A stretch of DNA of 64,000 bases, taken from the NCBI GenBank assembly GCA_033557465.1, contig CM066035.1, forward strand, positions 923,018,522 to 923,082,521, in the 5' to 3' direction. The translations under genes were made by a program, and so were the position numbers. Shown in pieces: positions 62,210 through 64,000 of this stretch. The notes under the pieces are model-generated. The model worked only from the letters and a program-made list of their open reading frames with translations. It was not told where the DNA came from and ran no database searches. The stretch's first letter is position 1. Each line of letters opens with the position of its first letter. This DNA comes from Ichthyophis bannanicus (Eukaryota > Chordata > Amphibia > Gymnophiona > Ichthyophiidae).

Positions 62210-63337
62210 TTAGTTTAAAAGCTTCTCTATCTCTTTTTTAAAGGTTAATGCCAGCAGTCTGGTCCCATCCTGATTAAGGTGAAGCCCATCCCTTCGGAAG
62301 AACCCCCCCTTTCCCCAGAATGTTCCCCAGTTCCTAACAAATCCAAAACCCTCATCCTTGCACCATTGTCTCATCCACGCATTGAGACTCCGGAGCTCTG
62401 CCTGTCTTTTGGGTCCTGCACGTGGAGCAGGAAGCATTTCGGAGAACGCTATCCTGGAAGTTCTGGATTTCAACTTCCTACCTAAAAGCTTAAATTTAGC
62501 CTCCAGAACTTCCCTACCACATTTTCCTATGTCATTGGTACCAACATGTACCAAGACAGCAGACTCCTCCCCAGCACTATCTATGATTTATTTATTTATT
62601 TATTTATTTTTCTTATATACCGCGCTCTTAAATCAGTGCGGTTTACACATGAACAAATATAAACACAATTGTACAAACAGCATTGGTTTTTTACAATGAA
62701 CAAGGTAAATAAACTTGGTAAAACATGGTAATTATATATAAATAACTATATACATGATACAATAACTATATACACTATATACTATATATATGATCCTATC
62801 TAGGTGGTGCGTGAGGTCCGCTACCTTCGCACCAGGCAGGCATGTTACCAGGCGATCCTCACGTCCACCAGCCACCCAGCTATCTACATTCCTAATGATT
62901 GAATCACCAACTATAACAGCTGTTCTGACCCTCCCCTTATGGGGACATGGCCCTGGAGAAACGTCCTCGGTGCGAGAGGGTTTTACATCACCTGGAGGAC
63001 AGGTCCTAGTCACAGGATCACTTCCTGCCACACCAGGGTGGTGATCTCCTGTCACGTGACCTCTCTCCTCCATGGCAACAGGGATGCTGCCAGACTGGAG
63101 GTGGGACTTCAGGACTGTATCCCTGTAGGTCTCATCCATGTACTTCTCTGTCTTTCTTATGTCTTCCAGGTCTGCTACTCTAGCCTCTAGAGAACGGACT
63201 CGTTCCCTGAGAGCAAAGAGTTCTTTGCACTTAGTGCATACGTAAGACCTCTCACCAACTGGGAGAAAATCATACATGTGACACTCAATGCAAAAGACCG
63301 GAGAACCCCCATCTCGTTGCTGGACTTCTCTCTGCAT
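62210..63337 (-). pseudogene. CR1 ORF1 (zinc finger, coiled coil, SGNH esterase), split by an insertion
   Basis: Read from 63337: CIEC...CTKC, a putative zinc-binding finger (residues about 17-40), then a short leucine-rich coiled coil (LRERVRSLEARVADLEDI), then the esterase start VIVGDSIIRNVD with the nucleophile Ser of the GDS block. An L2-like tail (62583-62795) interrupts the domain, and the frame resumes with VHVGTNDIGK (block III) and ends with DGLHLN (block V, Asp and His) at 62210. CR1 ORF1 is thought to bind RNA, and its esterase domain may act on lipids. Without the insert the frame would be continuous by eye. Confidence 0.9.
62583..62795 (-). mobile_element. L2-like 3' tail inserted in the CR1 esterase domain
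   Basis: 213 bases with target duplication ctatct (62577-62582 and 62796-62801). The minus strand shows the taaaccgcactgatttaagagcgcggtatataa hairpin and an AAATAAATAAATAAAT tail. Confidence 0.9.
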
Positions 63338-63839
63338 CTTAGTTTAAAGCTTGTGTTTAGGTCTTTTAAATTCTGTATATAATAAGGATTGGTGTAGATG
63401 CTTATACCAATAAAAGTGTATCTAATACCCCTAATACACCTTGTGTACCTGAAGCTTAAGTAATTAATCTCAGGTCCCCTGTGTATGACTGATTTGGATA
63501 ACGAGCTGCACCTGAGAGCAGCCCCTTTCCTCTAAGATGTGCAAGTACCTATAAAACTACAATTACCCCAGGGGTGGGTGGGTGCCGGGGAGGGAGGGAG
63601 ATAAGTCCTATTAAAGAGGGCAGTCACAAGGTACCCTGTCCTGAACCCTCAGCATGGGGGAGGGGGGTACCACACAAAGCCCAGTTAGTTGAGAGAGGCA
63701 AGGTAAGTTATAACTGAGAAGGCTGAACTAGCACACCACTAAGACAAACAATAAATAATTAAATAAACAGTTAGACAAACAATCAATAATTAATAAACAG
63801 CTAGAACTCACAGCAAGGTGTCACAGGAGGCAATATCCA
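63338..63839 (-). promoter_or_regulatory. CR1 5' UTR
   Basis: About 500 bases upstream of CR1 ORF1 on the minus strand, G-rich in part (ccccaccc runs on +, 63571-63605 and 63655-63668). An internal CR1 promoter would be expected here. No TATA box seen. Confidence 0.55.
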
Positions 63840-64000
63840 CTACTTGCCCGAGGACAGGGCTCACAGACTGATGGACTTGGCCAACCAGTTCCACAGCAGT
63901 TCTCATGTGTCCACCAGGCACTACCTGCGGCTCCTGGGCCACATGGCATCCATGGTGCATGTGACTCCCAACGCCCGCCTGCACATGCGGCCTGCTCAAT
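63840..64000 (+). mobile_element. DIRS copy D resumes after the CR1 insertion (RT, cut by window end)
   Basis: Starts with the second copy of the target duplication, then continues copy D RT coding homologous to copy A 4600-4757 (DRAQRLMDLA... to GHMASTVHVTPNARLNM...). Open to the window end. Confidence 0.92.

Larger units (their letters stand above)
58864..63839 (-). mobile_element. CR1-type LINE, nearly full length (about 4.98 kb), with target duplication
   Basis: The 3' end is at 58864 and the 5' end at 63839 (minus strand). The target duplication is ctactt at 58858-58863 and 63840-63845; removing the insert restores the DIRS RT sequence. ORF1 (zinc finger, coiled coil, esterase) and ORF2 (endonuclease, RT) are both present. 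Two shorter L2-like tails are nested in it. It is a recent insertion with only a few frame lesions. Confidence 0.95.

Noticed and set aside
44619..64000. Next USP9X exon downstream of 44618
   Set aside because: I looked for the expected continuation of the conserved protein on the + strand and found none. All long frames there belong to transposons or are unassigned.
1..64000. CRISPR arrays, bacterial operons, rRNA genes
   Set aside because: No regularly spaced identical direct repeats, no prokaryotic gene arrangement and no rRNA-like segments seen. Introns, LINEs and a USP9X exon pair show a vertebrate genome.

Overview
The window is a piece of a vertebrate nuclear genome. It holds two short exons of one host gene in about 64 kb of intron packed with nested transposable elements. 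The exons (43923-44204 and 44493-44618, + strand, phase 0 at every boundary, AG/GT splice sites) encode a conserved part of the large deubiquitinase USP9X (FAF-X). The abundance of DIRS-type tyrosine-recombinase retrotransposons, together with CR1, L2-like and RTE LINEs, Tc1 and hAT elements, suggests an amphibian. From remembered similarity of the CR1 3' ends I favour a caecilian; this is an inference, not a proven assignment.

Layout: 1-1768 unassigned sequence and a CR1 tail; 1769-7239 DIRS copy A (long open frames, left end missing); 7240-8093 CR1; 8094-13393 an older DIRS copy E; 13394-17570 three LINE fragments; 17689-23856 DIRS copy C with both ends; 23857-26203 an RTE LINE split by a hAT MITE; 26204-26878 CR1; 26879-29948 DIRS copy F (3' part only) split by an L2-like LINE; 30020-30345 LINE tail; about 30640-32194 a Tc1 transposon; 32195-43165 one LINE interrupted by DIRS copy B (33423-39169, both ends present) and by a minus-strand CR1; 43166-44756 host intron and the two exons; 44757-52107 older DIRS-like pieces (H and I), a hAT fragment and a SINE; 52108-55830 an L2-like LINE interrupted by DIRS copy G; 55881-64000 DIRS copy D, itself split by a nearly full-length minus-strand CR1 (58864-63839) with a clean 6-bp target duplication.

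The DIRS copies are the most informative content. They carry a gag-like ORF1, a fused reverse transcriptase/RNase H/methyltransferase-like ORF, and a tyrosine recombinase in an overlapping frame. Copies with intact ends show inverted terminal repeats of about 160 bp, a 27-nt extension found only on the right end, and an internal complementary region (ICR) that joins the complements of both ends through that extension. This is the diagnostic DIRS architecture. Copies A and B are nearly identical by eye and must be recent, but each is defective in a different way: A lacks the left terminal repeat, while B has frameshifts in both RT and recombinase. All recognisable DIRS copies lie in the same orientation as the host gene. 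No bacterial genes, CRISPR arrays, tRNA or rRNA genes were seen.
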